NCBI GenBank assembly: GCA_963747555.1
Contig: CAVVFZ010000003.1
Location: 1 to 64,000, forward strand
DNA from: DUZB01 sp963747555
GTDB taxonomy: Bacteria; Desulfobacterota; DSM-4660; Desulfatiglandales; Desulfatiglandaceae
Length of the DNA: 64,000 bases
Direction of reading: 5' to 3'
Part shown: positions 47,641-55,833 of the stretch, one piece after another
How positions within the stretch are numbered: the stretch's first letter is position 1
Layout: every line of letters starts with the position of its first letter
Translations under genes and position numbers: made by a program
Notes under the pieces: generated by a model
Told to the model about the DNA's origin: nothing
Seen by the model: only the letters and a program-made list of their open reading frames with translations
Databases searched by the model: none

Positions 47641-47854
47641 TTTCGGACAATGAAACGGACAAAAAGCGCTTTAAAAACCTGTATTATTACCTAATTACAC
47701 CAATATATTAACATGTTATATTTATCTTAATAAACGGCCAAAATAACCTTGACTTTAACAGATTTCCGGTTATAATAAAACGGTCAATAAATCCGCTATT
47801 CGCCTCTTAGATTGATTTTAAGTACCTGTAAATAAAATAAAAATAAACGGACAA
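47641..47854 (+). promoter_or_regulatory. AAACGGNCAA direct repeats in the Fic-2 promoter region
   Basis: Four exact copies of AAACGGNCAA in one orientation at 47653-47662, 47732-47741, 47778-47787 and 47845-47854, plus TTTCGGACAA at 47641-47650. The third lies at the promoter -10 and the fourth just upstream of the start codon. Their number and placement suggest operator sites for a regulator of the Fic gene. Confidence 0.6.
47749..47776 (+). promoter_or_regulatory. Sigma70-type promoter for Fic-2
   Basis: TTGACT (47749-47754), 16-nt spacer, TATAAT (47771-47776). It overlaps the third AAACGGNCAA box. The leader to the ATG at 47867 is about 85 nt and lacks a strong Shine-Dalgarno. Confidence 0.75.
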
Positions 47855-47866
47855 GAATCCGGTCAC

Positions 47867-49042
47867 ATGAATACAAATGAACGCAATCTTCGAAAAGTCC
47901 TCCCTGTTGATCGAATAGGCAATCTCAAAGATCTGGCAATGGAGGTCATCAGGGTCAGCTCACGTCTTGAAGGAAGCCTGGCCCCGGAAACCGCCAAAGG
48001 GCTTAGCCGGGAACTTCGCCTCCTTAACAGCTATCATTCCAATCTGATAGAAGGACATAAGACATTTATTTCAGACATCAAAAGGGCCATACGCAAGGAA
48101 TGGTCCGCCGATAATCAAAGGCGATACGTGCAAGAGTTGTGTTTAGCACACGCGGTCGTCGAAGAAGAGATGATGGAAAAGCTTTCTCAAATGAGGGAGC
48201 ACGTCTGCACGATGGAGTTTATCCAATGGCTTCATCGGCGTTTTTATATGCAGCTTCCTGAGGCCCATCGCTTCACACATCACGGGGATGATTTTTCCGA
48301 TATCCCGGTTACCCCGGGAAATTGGCGAGAGCTGGAGGTGTCGGTTCGACATGGAGAGCAGCTCGGGCCTGATGGGAATGAAATCCCGCATCTCATGAGC
48401 GTTTTTGCGGATTCATATAACCCATATGCATTTCATGGCGATGAACGATTGCTTATCATTGCCAGCGCACACCATCGACTGGCCTGGCTACATCCTTTCA
48501 GAGACGGCAACGGACGGGTCATTCGACTCTTCACCAGCGCATGTTTATCCGCAATCGATCTGAATGTTCATGGCCTTTGGTCCCTTTCGAGGGGACTATC
48601 CAGGAATAAGAATGAATATATGGTTTACCTGTGGGCCGCCGATTCTTTTGAAGATGGGCACCATGCCGACTTTATGGAATGGTTTTTGGAAAAATGTTTG
48701 GATCAGATATTCTTTATGGAAAAATTATTAGATATTGAAAGCATGGGGAGACGGATCGATAAAAGTGTCGAACAGCTTATCATGACAGGAGAAAAAGGAA
48801 TTCGGCCTGAGTCTGCAATAATCCTCAGGGAGGCGTTTCGCTCCGGCATGGTCCCAAGGGGGAAAATTCCCGAAATTCTTCATGTTTCAGATCGTCAGGG
48901 ACGTCGTATTATTTCCCCGCTGATAGAGAGGGGAATGCTTGTATCTGATTCTCAAAAGCAGCCGTTATATTTTGGCTTTCCGGAAGATCTAATGCCTGAG
49001 TATTTCCCTAAACTTTTCAATCAGGAGATAGTTGGGGAATAA
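47867..49042 (+). CDS. Fic-family protein 2 (Fido) with inhibitory helix
   Basis: 391 residues. The catalytic motif HPFRDGNGRVIR is complete at 209-220. The N-terminal SNLIEG (58-63) matches the inhibitory (S/T)xxxE(G/N) motif. The rest is longer and different from the Fic protein at 1288 (LHRRFYMQLPEAHRFTHHGD, HLMSVFADSYNPYAFHGDER), with a C-terminal helical/wHTH part (GKIPEILHVSDRQGRRIISP). Fic proteins AMPylate target proteins. Its regulatory region is rich in AAACGGNCAA boxes, so it may control its own expression. Target unknown. Confidence 0.92.
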   Translation: MNTNERNLRKVLPVDRIGNLKDLAMEVIRVSSRLEGSLAPETAKGLSRELRLLNSYHSNLIEGHKTFISDIKRAIRKEWSADNQRRYVQELCLAHAVVEEEMMEKLSQMREHVCTMEFIQWLHRRFYMQLPEAHRFTHHGDDFSDIPVTPGNWRELEVSVRHGEQLGPDGNEIPHLMSVFADSYNPYAFHGDERLLIIASAHHRLAWLHPFRDGNGRVIRLFTSACLSAIDLNVHGLWSLSRGLSRNKNEYMVYLWAADSFEDGHHADFMEWFLEKCLDQIFFMEKLLDIESMGRRIDKSVEQLIMTGEKGIRPESAIILREAFRSGMVPRGKIPEILHVSDRQGRRIISPLIERGMLVSDSQKQPLYFGFPEDLMPEYFPKLFNQEIVGE

Positions 49043-49247
49043 AAGAAAAATCGAGGCGGAAACTTCTTGTGAATAGGGGCGTTGGTTCCCAAACAACTTT
49101 CGGAGAATGGTCGCAGGTTCTATCTTTAATAAGGGCTGGAAGCAAGGTATATTCGGATGAACGGATATTAGGTGGTAGTGATTTTTTAAAGAATGCCAAC
49201 CAGGATTCCCGGTTTCATAACATTTGGTATAAAGGAGGTATGTTATC

Positions 49248-50174
49248 ATGTTTTGGAACTTTTACCTGCCCGTTGCCGGGCATAGCCTGAACATTTTCAT
49301 GTTGCTCGGTCTGGGAATGGGGGTCGGGAGCCTTTCCGGTCTCACCGGAGTAGGGGGAGGCTTTCTGATGACTCCACTTTTGATCATGGCCGGCATTCCC
49401 CCCACCATCGCCGCAGCCTCCGACTCCAACCAGATCGTCGCCTCAACCACTTCCGGAACCTTTGCCCACTACCGCATGGGTAATGTTGATTTGAAAATGG
49501 GGACCATTCTTCTGCTGGGCGGTTTCCTCGGCGGTTCCATTGGCGTCGAGATTATCAAAGCCCTCCGTCTTTTGGGAGGAGCCGACTTTTTCATCAAAAT
49601 AACCTACGTAGTAATGCTGACCGTGGTTGGCTCCTATATGATGGTAGAGAGCATTCAGTCTCGCAAGAAAGCGGCTGACGGTCGTTTGGACGAAGAAAAA
49701 CCCATCTCGTCCTTTCGCCGGTTCAAATCGACCCTACCCTGGCAAACCCATTTTGCTAAGTCGAACGTGACCTTATCCCCTATTCTGCCTTTCCTGGTCG
49801 GGGCTTTTGTCGGTATGTTGGCGGCGATCATGGGTTTAGGCGGCGGCTTCATAATGGTGCCGCTGATGTGTTATGTGCTGGAGATGCCCATGCATGTGGT
49901 GGTCGGGACGAATCTTTTTCAGGAAGTCTTTGTCTGCGCCAACGTTACCGTCATGCAGTCCGCCTCAAACCACACCGTGGATATGACCCTGGCCATCCTG
50001 CTGCTGCTCGGTTCCAGTATAGGCGCTCAGATCGGTGCGCGGTTCAGTCATCGCCTCAAGGCAGATCACCTCAAGACCCTGCTGGCCTGCATCGTTTTGG
50101 CGGTAATGGTGAAAATTCTTCTGGGACTGCTCCTTTCTCCCCACTACCTGCTCGATTTCAAAGGGGGAGAATAA
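49248..50174 (+). CDS. TauE/SafE-family (TSUP) sulfite/sulfonate exporter-like permease
   Basis: 308 residues with about eight hydrophobic segments. The two family signatures are present: LSGLTGVGGGFLMTPLLIMA (~25-45) and AAIMGLGGGFIMVPLMCYVL (~190-210), each with the GGG turn. TSUP proteins move sulfite, sulfonates or similar anions across the inner membrane. It is preceded by AAAGGAGGTATGT, a near-perfect ribosome-binding site, and is followed one base later by a TIGR02186 gene. The grouping with a cytidylate-kinase-like gene is seen in sulfur-metabolising Desulfobacterota. Confidence 0.9.
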   Translation: MFWNFYLPVAGHSLNIFMLLGLGMGVGSLSGLTGVGGGFLMTPLLIMAGIPPTIAAASDSNQIVASTTSGTFAHYRMGNVDLKMGTILLLGGFLGGSIGVEIIKALRLLGGADFFIKITYVVMLTVVGSYMMVESIQSRKKAADGRLDEEKPISSFRRFKSTLPWQTHFAKSNVTLSPILPFLVGAFVGMLAAIMGLGGGFIMVPLMCYVLEMPMHVVVGTNLFQEVFVCANVTVMQSASNHTVDMTLAILLLLGSSIGAQIGARFSHRLKADHLKTLLACIVLAVMVKILLGLLLSPHYLLDFKGGE

Positions 50175-50175
50175 G

Positions 50176-50961
50176 ATGAACGAAAAGAATTACCCACTAT
50201 CTCTCCTCTTCCTCGCGGCACTTACCCTGATAGTAACGCTGGGATCGGTTTCATCGGCGATTGCCGACGGTGGCACGCTGGCGATACAGCCGCGGTCAAT
50301 ATCCATTTCGTCATTGTTTTCCGGCTCCGACATGAACATCAGCGGCAACCTGCCGGCGGGCAGCCAGGCCGTGCTGACCATCCGCGGCAAGAGGATTGAA
50401 GAGGAAATGATGCGCAAGTCCCGACACTGGGATTTGTGGATGAACAGCGGCGAGGTGGATATTGATAACGCACCGCTGCTCTATATCGCGTTCAGCAGTG
50501 ACCCGGCTTTGCTCGATCGCGGCAACCGCGACTTTCCATGGGGGTATGCCGCCCTGGAAAAAGCGGCTAAATTCACCGGCAGACTCAAGCCGGTGGAGGA
50601 TGACACCATTTTCGAGGAATTCATCCAGCTTAAGGAACGTGACAAACTCTACCATCTCTATCCGGGCGGTCTGCGGCTTACCAACCCAGGCTCCGGCGAG
50701 ATGCTGGCCCGCGCGAGCCTTCATTTGCCGTCCAGGATCAAACCGGGCACCTACCATGTGTCCCTGTGGATCCTCCGGAACGGCAAGATCTTGGAAAAAC
50801 GCACCGCAACCTTCGACGTCAAGCTGCAAGGGATGCCGGCAGTCCTGCAAGGTATGGCGAAAAAGCACGGGGTAGCATACGGCTTGCTGGCCGTGGCGGT
50901 GGCCATGACGGTTGGCATGCTCACCGGTATGGTCTTTCGACGAAGAGGTGGCGGTCATTAG
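50176..50961 (+). CDS. TIGR02186-family exported membrane protein
   Basis: 261 residues. An N-terminal signal segment (LLFLAALTLIVTLGSVSSAI-A) and a C-terminal membrane anchor (GLLAVAVAMTVGMLTGMVF) followed by RRR predict a periplasmic protein tethered to the inner membrane. The periplasmic domain (AIQPRSISISSLFSGSDMNI, LYHLYPGGLRLTNPGSGEM, PGTYHVSLWILRNGKI) is the TIGR02186 domain. It starts one base after the permease stop and is thought to be its partner in sulfur-compound export. Function not established. Confidence 0.85.
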   Translation: MNEKNYPLSLLFLAALTLIVTLGSVSSAIADGGTLAIQPRSISISSLFSGSDMNISGNLPAGSQAVLTIRGKRIEEEMMRKSRHWDLWMNSGEVDIDNAPLLYIAFSSDPALLDRGNRDFPWGYAALEKAAKFTGRLKPVEDDTIFEEFIQLKERDKLYHLYPGGLRLTNPGSGEMLARASLHLPSRIKPGTYHVSLWILRNGKILEKRTATFDVKLQGMPAVLQGMAKKHGVAYGLLAVAVAMTVGMLTGMVFRRRGGGH

Positions 50962-51036
50962 CAGCTGGTCGAGCAACCGGCGGGAGAACAGCATCACGAA
51001 AAATGACCGGCATCATTTGTTAACAAGGAGGTTCTC

Positions 51037-51861
51037 ATGACCATAATTACCATTTCTCGCGGTTCCTTCAGCAAAGGAAGGGCAGTGGCCGAGAAGGTCG
51101 CTCAGACTCTCGGCTACGCATGTATCTCGCGCGAGGTTCTTTTAGAGGCATCGGAGCATTTCAACATAAATGAAATCAAACTTGAACATGCCCTGCACGA
51201 CGCTCCCTCAATATTAGAGCGTTTCACCTACGGCAAGGAGCGCTATCTGGCCTATATTGCCGCGGCTATTCTTGAGGAAGTTCATAATGATAATGTCATT
51301 TACCACGGCTTGGCCGGCCAATTTTTCCTGCATGGAGTATCACACGTGCTCAAGGTGCGCATCCTGGCGGATATGGCCGATAGGGTGGCTTTGATGATGG
51401 CCCGCGAAAGGTTGAGCAAGAAGCAAGCGATCAAGCAACTGCACCGGGACGATCATGAGCGGCGACAGTGGAGCAAGCAACTGTTCGGAGTGGATACCTG
51501 GGATTCAAGTCTCTACGATATGGTACTGCACGTCCACAAACTCAGTGTGGACGACGCGTCTTATCTCATCTGCCAGGCCGCGCAAATGGAACAGTTCAAG
51601 GCGACCCCGGAATCGCGGAAGTTGCTTGACAACCTGGTCATAGCTGCCCGGATAAAGGCCAGGCTGGTACATGATTATCCCATGGTTCAAGTTCATGCCG
51701 ATGACGGAGTCGTGACAATCGATGTGAAATTCAACGAGACAGTGGAGCCGGAGCTAACCGATAAGATAAAGGCCCAGGTCCAGGAGATGCCGGGGGTAAA
51801 GGATGTCCGCATGCATCCAATCTCTATTAGCGCCTATGCCCATGACCCGAATCGAGAATAG
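51037..51861 (+). CDS. Cytidylate-kinase-like protein with C-terminal BON domain
   Basis: 274 residues. Residues 1-190 are the cytidylate-kinase-like family: MTIITISRGSFSKGRAVAEK-VAQTLGYACISREVLLEA with a P-loop-like GSFSKGR, then MMARERLSKKQAIKQLHRDD-HERRQWSKQLFG and a Lid-like VDTWDSSLYDMVLHVHKLS. The last ~75 residues (NLVIAARIKARLVHDYPMVQ-VHADDGVVTIDVK) form a BON-like domain. The combination is an oddity: the kinase fold may be regulatory or act on a small molecule. The operon context with a TSUP exporter suggests a sulfur-linked role. A GAGG ribosome-binding site precedes the ATG. Confidence 0.83.
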   Translation: MTIITISRGSFSKGRAVAEKVAQTLGYACISREVLLEASEHFNINEIKLEHALHDAPSILERFTYGKERYLAYIAAAILEEVHNDNVIYHGLAGQFFLHGVSHVLKVRILADMADRVALMMARERLSKKQAIKQLHRDDHERRQWSKQLFGVDTWDSSLYDMVLHVHKLSVDDASYLICQAAQMEQFKATPESRKLLDNLVIAARIKARLVHDYPMVQVHADDGVVTIDVKFNETVEPELTDKIKAQVQEMPGVKDVRMHPISISAYAHDPNRE

Positions 51862-51920
51862 TGGGTATCCTGAAATCCATAGTCGCTTTAAATGATAATA
51901 AGGTACCAGGCGAATTATTG

Positions 51921-52146
51921 GGGCTTGGTTCTAACTCCACCCACTATAAAAAAGAACCGCAGAATATCGAACAAGGAGTATCGAAGTGCAGCTGGCTGTT
52001 TCCCTTTATTAATGGAAATTCCATCGAGCCCTGAATTGAACCACAAAGCCACAAAGGACACAAAGAAACATGCATTAATTCTTTAGCCCTTGTGCTCCTT
52101 GTGACTTCGTGGTTCCTTTTTGGTGGGCCAAGTTAGAGCCAAGCCC
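51921..52146. mobile_element. MITE-like palindromic element with 8-bp target duplication
   Basis: Inverted ends GGGCTTGGTTCTAACT / reverse complement of AGTTAGAGCCAAGCCC are flanked by identical AATTATTG (51913-51920 and 52147-52154). Inner arms GAACCACAAAGCCACAAAGG (52038 on) and the reverse-complementary 52089-52115 form a second hairpin. No coding capacity. The 226-bp size, palindromes and direct flanks indicate transposition of a non-autonomous element. Confidence 0.8.
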
Positions 52147-52408
52147 AATTATTGTTACTTGAGAACCGGTTCGATCAGGGGTATCCACGGAAATCTCAAC
52201 GCACGAGAAGATTCCCCTTCCCGTGGTGCAGGCAGCCGCCACGACGTTTAAGATGGCTTTGCTGCAGTGGCTGGACGACGAGAGCAAGGGGGCGCTTATA
52301 AAGGTTTTCGAACGTATGCTCAATGTTGAGTTTCGTAAAGCCGGATAGCATGGCGCCAAGTATAGTAAAGAACGCGAGAGCTTTACTGAAACAATATCGA
52401 CGATCTTT

Positions 52409-52584
52409 AGAGCCTGTTTTAAAATTATCCCTGCTGCGGTCGGATGTGGCTTCCAATGGCTGCGTCAGCTGCTACAATGGAGTCTTCACCCTAGTCCGAC
52501 TACGCTTCCAGCCCCATTTTCTTGCTTACTTGCTCTTGAACGCCTCGCTCAACCTCGCGACGAGATAATTTTAAAACAGGCTCT
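52409..52584. mobile_element. MITE-like element with perfect 21-bp terminal inverted repeats
   Basis: The left end AGAGCCTGTTTTAAAATTAT (52409-52429) is an exact inverted copy of 52564-52584. The length is 176 bp with a GC-rich interior and no gene. It lies about 100 bp upstream of the methyltransferase-cluster promoter. Target duplication not clear. A remnant frame (QWLDDESKGALIKVFERMLN, 52260-52330) upstream is probably decayed coding sequence. Confidence 0.7.
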
Positions 52585-52682
52585 TGACATATCCTATTCA
52601 AATTCCTTGGCAGTCAAATACATGAATCAGGAAGCTATTCCATCGCGAGGCCTTTCCCATTTCACGAAATTCCCGAACTTCC

Positions 52683-52711
52683 TTGACATGAAAGATTTCC
52701 TGCGTTATACT
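52683..52711 (+). promoter_or_regulatory. Sigma70-type promoter of the methyltransferase cluster
   Basis: TTGACA (52683-52688), exactly 17 nt, TATACT (52706-52711). Initiation near 52718 leaves a ~158-nt leader before the GTG start at 52877. No riboswitch fold recognised in the leader. Confidence 0.75.
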
Positions 52712-52876
52712 TTAGCTGAAATTACTCAATTGATATCAGATCTTATCGAATATAGTACTCAAACATGCGAAATCGGGAAGGTATTCCCTGATTTTTGTAT
52801 CGTTTTTTTTACAAGCCCCGAAAAGTGGAGCCCGGTTCGATGATGGAACATTTTAATAATAATTGAGGAGAGAATA

Positions 52877-54091
52877 GTGAATGAAAAACAAGTGGAAGAA
52901 TCAAAATCCCTCTTCGGTGAGGATACGGTGGAAATGTTGTTTCAAGCCCACCAGGACGCGCTGTGGATGCTCGAAAATCTTGGGGTGGGATGCTTACAGC
53001 CGGAAATGCAGCAGGCCTTTGAAGCCTATACCGCCGCCGGCGAGGCGGTTGTTCATGAAAACCGCATCTATGTGACATCCAGCCTGGTTGAAAAATGCCT
53101 CAAGACCGTTCCGGGCGTATCGGATTTTTTTGTACCGCTCAACAGTTTCTTCATTGGAGGCACGGCCCCCTATGTCTATGACGACGCCAAGGGAGAGGGA
53201 GGAGTCTTTCCCACCCCCGAACATGTGGAACGCATTGCCCGGATCGCCGATACCCATGATGCGGTAAACGGAATGGGACGGGGGATTAAACTGAAAGATG
53301 AAGTCCTGCAGATGAATATCATGACGGAAAATTGCACGAAGCCGCTCTACTTTGCGGTAACCTCGGATGCCTCCCTGGAACGGGCCAGCGAGATCTACGC
53401 GGAACGGAAGGACATCATGATTGTCTTCTGCCTCACGAGACCCCCGTTGGAAGTGAACGAAAACTTCTCCGACAATTTTGTTCAGGTGGTCAGGGCCGGC
53501 CTGCCGGTCTTTATCTCGGCCATGCCCATGGCCGGGATCAGCGCGCCTTATTGTTACAACGGGGTATTGTCCATGACCCATGCCGAGGTGCTTTTCGGCA
53601 TCTGCGCGGCCCAGTTGCTCAATCCCGGCGCAACCTGCGTGCACGCGGGCTATCCGACCATCGCGGACCCCAGTATCGAATACAACCCCAATTACGGCCT
53701 GGCCAGTCACAATCTGTTGAACATTCTCATGGCCCATCTGAACCTCATGCTGGATATCCCCACTTTTCAAAGCGCCGGTACCACCCATGAGGAGCACCTG
53801 ACCGAGAGGGCCTACGCCGATGCCAGGATGGGCCAGGCCTTGTGCAAGAAATACGGGGTCCATATGATTCGTCATCCTTTTGCATTTCTCAGGTATTTAA
53901 TCGATTTTTCTTTTGAGAAACTCGAAGAATGCATTGCGATAGCCGAAGAAGTGACCCCCGATGACGCCCCCGAGGTGACCATGCCTTCTTATGACGAACG
54001 GGGTATGGATTCGGTTCGAAAAATCGGTCTGGGGATGTATATGGATGATCCCCTCACAACGGCCAACCTGGGAAAGATATTTGTCCACTAA
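52877..54091 (+). CDS. MttB-family (trimethylamine methyltransferase-like) protein 1
   Basis: 404 residues from a GTG start after TGAGGAGAG. Family features: IGGTAPYVYDDAKGEGG, FISAMPMAGISAPYCYNGVL-SMTHAEVLFGI and NPGATCVHAGYPTI. MttB proteins move a methyl group from a methylamine or betaine to a corrinoid protein. The protein is shorter than the ~480-residue type enzymes and has no in-frame amber codon, so it belongs to the non-pyrrolysine group that includes glycine-betaine and other quaternary-amine methyltransferases. A paralogue is at 58345. It heads the operon, followed 33 nt later by an asparagine-synthetase-like gene. Substrate unknown. Confidence 0.87.
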   Translation: MNEKQVEESKSLFGEDTVEMLFQAHQDALWMLENLGVGCLQPEMQQAFEAYTAAGEAVVHENRIYVTSSLVEKCLKTVPGVSDFFVPLNSFFIGGTAPYVYDDAKGEGGVFPTPEHVERIARIADTHDAVNGMGRGIKLKDEVLQMNIMTENCTKPLYFAVTSDASLERASEIYAERKDIMIVFCLTRPPLEVNENFSDNFVQVVRAGLPVFISAMPMAGISAPYCYNGVLSMTHAEVLFGICAAQLLNPGATCVHAGYPTIADPSIEYNPNYGLASHNLLNILMAHLNLMLDIPTFQSAGTTHEEHLTERAYADARMGQALCKKYGVHMIRHPFAFLRYLIDFSFEKLEECIAIAEEVTPDDAPEVTMPSYDERGMDSVRKIGLGMYMDDPLTTANLGKIFVH

Positions 54092-54124
54092 GCTCTTTTT
54101 AAAAAGATATCAAGGAGATTTACC

Positions 54125-55741
54125 ATGTGCGGTATTGCCGGATGCATAGGAAAACGAGATGAAAAAACGATCAACCGTATGCTGGACGCCCTCCCCCACA
54201 GGGGGCCCGATGACCGGGGCATCCATGTTCATGGAAACACGGTTTTTGGACACACCCGGCTGTCCATTGTAGATGTGGCCCGCGGACACCAGCCGATCCT
54301 TGCAAATGATGGAGATCAAGGCATCATCTGCAACGGAGAGATCTACAATTTTCGTAAACTTCGAACAAAACTTTCTTCCAATCACCGTTTCAGGACCAAA
54401 TCGGATTCCGAGGTAATCCTCCACCTATACCAGGAGAAAGGCCCGGAATGCGTCAAGGACTTGGACGGCATGTTCGCCTTTGCAATTTTCGACGGGGATA
54501 ATTTCATGCTGGCGCGGGATCCCATCGGGATCAAACCGCTCTATTACGGTCACAGGGGGGACAGTCTCTATTTTTCATCGGAACTGGGCGCCATGAGCTT
54601 GGCAGGGGTGGATATTGTTCACGAATTTCCCGCCGGGAACTACTATACGCCCGAGAAGGGGTTCGTTCCTTACTATACCATTCCGGAGATCGAGGATCAC
54701 CTCTTAACGGACATTGAAGAAACCTCTCATATCATCCGGGAGACATTTGTTAAGGCGGTGAAGAAAAGATTGTTGGCCGACCCGGAAATCCCTGTGGGCT
54801 CCTTCTGCAGCGGCGGTCTGGACAGCAGCCTGGTGGCCGCCATAGCAGCGGATGAGATTCCTCATCTGCATACGTTCGTGGTGGGCATGGAAGATGATTT
54901 CGGTGATGTAAGCGACGATGTGAAGGCGGCCCGTATCGCGGCCAAACATATCGGATCCACCCATCACGAACTTCTCTTTACCGAGCAGGAGTACTACGAA
55001 GCACTGCCCATCGTCATCAAGGAACTGGAGAGCTACGACCCCTCCCTCGTCCGTTGCGCGGTCCCCTGCTATTTCACCTGCAAACTGGCCGCGGATTATG
55101 TGACCGTGGTGCTTACGGGCGAGGGCGCCGACGAGCTATTCACGGGATATCATTACATGAAGCACTTCCCGTTTGACAAGCTCAACATGGAAGCGAGACG
55201 CTGCATCGGCAACTTGCACAATATCAACCTGCAGAGGGCCGACCGGATGGGCATGCTCTTCAGCCTGGAACTGCGGGTGCCCTTTTTGGATGAGGCCATG
55301 GTGGACCTGTCCATGAAGATACCGCCCGAACTCAAGATTCGGGAGCACAACGGGGCCAAGATCGAGAAGTGGATTTTTCGAAAGGCCTTTGAAGATACCG
55401 GCTATCTTCCCGATGAGATCCTGTGGAGATACAAGGTACAGTACACCCAGGGCGCAGGCTGTGAAAGCCTGGGTGAACAACTGGCCCATAAGGAAATGAG
55501 CGAGGAGGAATTTGAGCGGATCAAGGCCGAAAATCCCAAGGCCGTGATTAACAGCCGGGAGGCCGCTTATTACTTCAAGATCTTTCGAGAATTCCACCCC
55601 CAGGATTCCATCCTGGGCTCCATAGGAATCTGGACGGGATTTGACTTTGAAGAAGAAAGAGAGCGGGTCCGGGGTACCGTGGACGGTGATTTGAAACACG
55701 ACCACGGCAAGGAAGAGGACAAAGAAGAGAAGGCTGCCTGA
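54125..55741 (+). CDS. Asparagine-synthetase-like glutamine amidotransferase 1
   Basis: 538 residues. The class-II glutaminase domain starts at Cys2 (MCGIAGCIG), with PHRGPDDRGIHVHGNTVFGH-TRLSIVD and the GEIYN loop. The synthetase domain has the PPi-loop SGGLDSSLVAAIAADEIPHL and LTGEGADELFTGYHYMKHF. All elements for ATP-dependent amidation with glutamine are present. AsnB itself makes asparagine, but a second family member and the neighbours (amidases, methyltransferases) suggest a different carboxylate substrate. A candidate terminator follows its stop. Confidence 0.9.
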   Translation: MCGIAGCIGKRDEKTINRMLDALPHRGPDDRGIHVHGNTVFGHTRLSIVDVARGHQPILANDGDQGIICNGEIYNFRKLRTKLSSNHRFRTKSDSEVILHLYQEKGPECVKDLDGMFAFAIFDGDNFMLARDPIGIKPLYYGHRGDSLYFSSELGAMSLAGVDIVHEFPAGNYYTPEKGFVPYYTIPEIEDHLLTDIEETSHIIRETFVKAVKKRLLADPEIPVGSFCSGGLDSSLVAAIAADEIPHLHTFVVGMEDDFGDVSDDVKAARIAAKHIGSTHHELLFTEQEYYEALPIVIKELESYDPSLVRCAVPCYFTCKLAADYVTVVLTGEGADELFTGYHYMKHFPFDKLNMEARRCIGNLHNINLQRADRMGMLFSLELRVPFLDEAMVDLSMKIPPELKIREHNGAKIEKWIFRKAFEDTGYLPDEILWRYKVQYTQGAGCESLGEQLAHKEMSEEEFERIKAENPKAVINSREAAYYFKIFREFHPQDSILGSIGIWTGFDFEEERERVRGTVDGDLKHDHGKEEDKEEKAA

Positions 55742-55755
55742 TACAGGAATTTATC

Positions 55756-55796
55756 AAAGCCGGATTTCGCCTTTTGGCAGAACACCGGCTTTTTTT
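55756..55796 (+). terminator. Intrinsic terminator or attenuator between amidotransferase and FAD genes
   Basis: AAAGCCGG (55756-55763) pairs with CCGGCTTT (55785-55792) and is followed by a T run to 55796. The loop holds a small GCC-TTTT-GGC hairpin. It sits 15 nt after the amidotransferase stop and could lower downstream transcription. Confidence 0.6.
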
Positions 55797-55833
55797 ATTG
55801 GAGACTTATTACTTTCGTTTCATAGGAGGCATT

